In this document: positions 13,417-15,322 of the stretch, one piece after another | Numbering within the stretch: the first letter of the stretch is position 1 | Layout of the letters: each line of letters starts with the position of its first letter | From: an uncultured Steroidobacteraceae bacterium | GTDB lineage: Bacteria; Pseudomonadota; Gammaproteobacteria; Steroidobacterales; Steroidobacteraceae | Assembly (NCBI GenBank): GCA_955652795.1 | Contig: CATPBQ010000342.1 | Span: forward strand, 1-15,322 | Length of the DNA stretch: 15,322 nucleotides | Reading direction: 5' to 3' | Position numbers and translations under genes: made by a program | The notes under the pieces: model-generated | What the model saw: the letters and a program-made list of their open reading frames with translations, nothing else | Told to the model about the DNA's origin: nothing | Databases searched by the model: none

Positions 13417-14345
13417 GGCGTGCTCTGCTCGGCCGGCGTGAGCGCGTTGACATCGGCGACGATCAGGGTGCCGGTGCCCTCGTTGGTGAATACCTCGCCA
13501 AGGATCCCCTCCGGAGACTGATACGACACCACGTGCACCCGGCGCACGCCGCCACGGATGGCGTCCTCGATGGCCTTGGCCTTGGGCAGCATGCCGGCGG
13601 CGATGTGACCTTCGTCGCGCAAGCGCTTCAGTCCCCGCAGATCCGTGTAGGAGATGAGCGAGCGCGGGTCATCGACGCTGCCGAGAATCCCGGGCGCGCC
13701 GGTGCACAGGATCAGCTTCTCCGCCTGCAGCGCGGCGCCGATGGCCGCGGCCACGGTGTCGGCGTTGATGTTGAGCAGCGTCCCGGACTCATCCGCAGAC
13801 AGCGGGCTCACCACCGGCATGAGACCGTTGTCGAGGAGTTTCTTGAGCACGCTGATATCCACCGCGTCGATGTCGCCGACGAAACCGAAGTCGACCAGTT
13901 CGCCGTCGGCGGTGAGTCTCACCGGCGGGCGCTTGTGGGCCCGCACCAGTCCGGCATCCACGCCGCTGATCCCGACCGCCTCGATATCGAGGTCGCGGCA
14001 CATGCCGAGCACGCGCGTGTTGATCAGGCCGTTGAGCACCATCGTGGTCACGTCGATCGAGTGCTGGTCGGTGACGCGCCGCCCGTCCACCATGCGCGTC
14101 GGCACACCGAGCGCGGCGGACAGCTCGGTGAGCTGCGGCCCGCCGCCATGCACCAGCACCACGCGCACGCCGAAGTAGTGCAGGATCGCGATCTGCTCCA
14201 TCAGCACCCGCGTCGCCTGCGGGTCGGCAAACACCCCGCCCCCCGCCTTCACTACGAAGGTCTTGCCCTTGTACATGCGGATGTAGGGAGCGGCGCTGCG
14301 CAGGGCGCGGATGGCGAGAGCGTGATCGCTTCTGTGCATGATCAT
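13413..14345 (-). CDS. argB: Acetylglutamate (or acylglutamate) kinase
   Basis: This 310-residue amino-acid kinase phosphorylates N-acylglutamate, the second step of arginine synthesis. Motifs are VVKAGGG with the phosphate-binding Lys33 (31-37), HGGGP (66-70), GRRVTDQ (88-94), VDFGFVGDID (151-160), NINAD (192-196), GMLPK with Lys255 (251-255) and TNEGTGTLI (287-295). The N-terminal extension IRALRSAAPYIRMYKGKT resembles the extra helix of hexameric, arginine-inhibited kinases, so feedback inhibition by arginine is likely (inference). It is a stand-alone kinase, not the kinase-synthase fusion known in Xanthomonas. The first ATG (14343-14345) is preferred over the one at 14337-14339 because GGAA lies 7-8 bases upstream. 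It overlaps argH by 4 bases and follows the carbamoyltransferase by 17. The acyl group may be succinyl (see findings). Confidence 0.92.
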   Translation of the reverse strand: MIMHRSDHALAIRALRSAAPYIRMYKGKTFVVKAGGGVFADPQATRVLMEQIAILHYFGVRVVLVHGGGPQLTELSAALGVPTRMVDGRRVTDQHSIDVTTMVLNGLINTRVLGMCRDLDIEAVGISGVDAGLVRAHKRPPVRLTADGELVDFGFVGDIDAVDISVLKKLLDNGLMPVVSPLSADESGTLLNINADTVAAAIGAALQAEKLILCTGAPGILGSVDDPRSLISYTDLRGLKRLRDEGHIAAGMLPKAKAIEDAIRGGVRRVHVVSYQSPEGILGEVFTNEGTGTLIVADVNALTPAEQSTP

Positions 14346-14362
14346 GAGGGATTTCCGCAGGT

Positions 14363-15322
14363 CTAGGGCTTGAGCATCCGATGGAGCACGGCCATCTGCA
14401 CCGGCAGACGGTTGTAGGCCTCGCGCTGCACCACGCTGCGCGCGCCGTCGAGCACCTCATCGGCGATGGCGGTATTGCGGCGCACCGGCAGGCAGTGCAT
14501 CACGCGGCACTCGCGCGCCGTGATCGTGAACCAGTCATTGCGCACGCACCAGCCGGTCAGCGTGCTGCGCAGGCGGGCATCCGCGGCGGCGTCGCCGTAG
14601 CAGGCGGTCGCGCCCCACTCCTTTACATACACGACCTCGGCGCCGGTGAGCGCGTCGTCGCGCTCGGCGGTCTCGCGCACCGAGCCCCCGGAAGCCGCCG
14701 CCGCGCGCCGCGCGCGTTCCATGATGGCACCGGGGAGCGCGAAACCCTGCGGACGCAGCACGATGACTTCCATGCCGCGCAGCGCCGCCATGTGCAGCGC
14801 GGCCGCCGGCACCGCCAGCGGCAGGGCGCGCGGGTGGTAGGCCCACGACAGCACGAAGCGCCCGGCGCGCGGCACCGCCAGATCATCCAGCGTCTTCCAG
14901 TCGGCGAGTGCCTGGCAGGGATGGTTGACCGCGGACTCGAGATTGAGCAGCGGCTTGTCGATCAGGCTCGCCATGGCGTTGAACCGGGTCTCCGCCAGAT
15001 CGCTCGCCAGGTCCTGGCCTTCGGCGAAGGCGCGGATGCCGAGCGCGTCGCAATAAGCGGCCAGCGCCGGGATGCCCTCGCGCACGTGCTCGGCGGCCGC
15101 GCCATCCATGACCACCCCCGGGCGGGTCTCGAGTTGCCAGCTGCCCTGGCCCGGGTGGATGACGAACGAGTGGCCGCCGAGGCGCGCCATGGCGGCCTGG
15201 AAGGACGCCAGCGTGCGCAGCGAGGGATTGAAGAACACCAGGCCCAGGATCCTGCCGGCCAGCGCGTGCGGCTCGGGCTGCTTCTCCAGGCGCCGCGCGA
15301 GCTCCAGGAGCGAGAGCACCTC
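14363..15322 (-). CDS. argF': N-acylornithine carbamoyltransferase (acetyl- or succinylornithine), 5' end outside window
   Basis: This enzyme transfers a carbamoyl group to N-acylated ornithine, replacing ordinary ornithine carbamoyltransferase in arginine synthesis. The visible 319 residues lack about 15-20 N-terminal ones. Family marks are FFNPSLRT (30-37, carbamoyl phosphate), GSWQLE (60-65, with the Trp reaching a neighbouring active site), IRAF (R97), LNLES (E129), NHPCQ (H134), SWAYHP (159-164), YVKEWG (K234) and HCLPVRRN (276-283). This matches the Xanthomonas campestris acetylornithine enzyme (Trp77, Arg112, Glu144, His148, Lys252, Arg298), not OTCase. Two notable differences are Ala77 at the Glu92 position that sets acyl specificity, and Ala285 at the Lys302 position. 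The GTG at 15319 is not a real start because homology continues upstream. It heads the argF'-argB-argH unit visible here. Confidence 0.9.
   Translation of the reverse strand, partial: EVLSLLELARRLEKQPEPHALAGRILGLVFFNPSLRTLASFQAAMARLGGHSFVIHPGQGSWQLETRPGVVMDGAAAEHVREGIPALAAYCDALGIRAFAEGQDLASDLAETRFNAMASLIDKPLLNLESAVNHPCQALADWKTLDDLAVPRAGRFVLSWAYHPRALPLAVPAAALHMAALRGMEVIVLRPQGFALPGAIMERARRAAAASGGSVRETAERDDALTGAEVVYVKEWGATACYGDAAADARLRSTLTGWCVRNDWFTITARECRVMHCLPVRRNTAIADEVLDGARSVVQREAYNRLPVQMAVLHRMLKP

Noticed and set aside
12151..13521. A 456-codon plus-strand open frame antisense to argH.
   Set aside because: It has Arg/Gln/Ala-rich composition and no motif, and it spans the argH/argB junction and an intergenic gap. 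argH is clearly real.
15317..15319. GTG as the start of the carbamoyltransferase.
   Set aside because: The frame is open to the window edge, and the family has more N-terminal residues aligning upstream, so the gene is simply cut.
1..15322. Search for tRNA, rRNA, CRISPR arrays, transposases, phage genes or defence systems.
   Set aside because: None seen. Almost every base is in a recognised gene, the gaps are 100 bases or less, and there are no repeat arrays or mobile-element hallmarks.

Overview
The window is very GC-rich, densely coding chromosomal DNA of a gammaproteobacterial type. It holds fourteen protein genes. No gap exceeds about 100 bases, and I see no RNA gene, insertion sequence, CRISPR array or prophage. 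An LptM-type lipoprotein, a Xanthomonas-like short argininosuccinate lyase and an acylornithine carbamoyltransferase suggest a Xanthomonadales/Steroidobacterales-like lineage. That placement is inference; no marker gene settles it.

Layout from left to right. (1) The N-terminal part of DNA polymerase I (minus strand) runs off the left edge. (2) Divergent from it is a DUF1800-DUF1501 pair (plus); only the second protein carries a Tat signal. (3) A three-gene minus-strand unit follows: a hotdog thioesterase, a DUF4870 membrane protein and the lipoprotein LptM. (4) A plus-strand unit of four closely packed genes comes next. It encodes a fumarylpyruvate hydrolase-like FAH protein, a maleylpyruvate/maleylacetoacetate isomerase, a three-domain EIIA-HPr-EI phosphotransferase, and a PtsG-type EIICB permease with an extra degenerate EIIB domain. 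(5) From 10648 to the right edge everything is on the minus strand: arginine genes (acylornithine carbamoyltransferase, argB, argH), then an NADPH-dependent FMN reductase and a CPBP membrane protease.

How the genes work together. The two PTS proteins contain every phosphotransfer step from PEP to sugar (EI, HPr, EIIA, EIIB, EIIC), so they form a complete glucose-type uptake system. The FAH/isomerase pair fits the lower part of the gentisate ring-cleavage route better than the homogentisate route. The arginine genes define a pathway in which ornithine stays acylated during carbamoylation.

The strongest lead is that carbamoyltransferase. At the position that separates N-acetylornithine from N-succinylornithine enzymes (Glu92 in Xanthomonas campestris) it has alanine. 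Published work reported that this change turns the Xanthomonas enzyme into a succinylornithine enzyme. A succinylated arginine pathway, so far associated with Bacteroidetes, is therefore a concrete prediction here. The second lead is the catalytically dead-looking EIIB repeat at the end of the permease. The rest looks like ordinary housekeeping and catabolic gene content. All family comparisons were made from memory, without searches.
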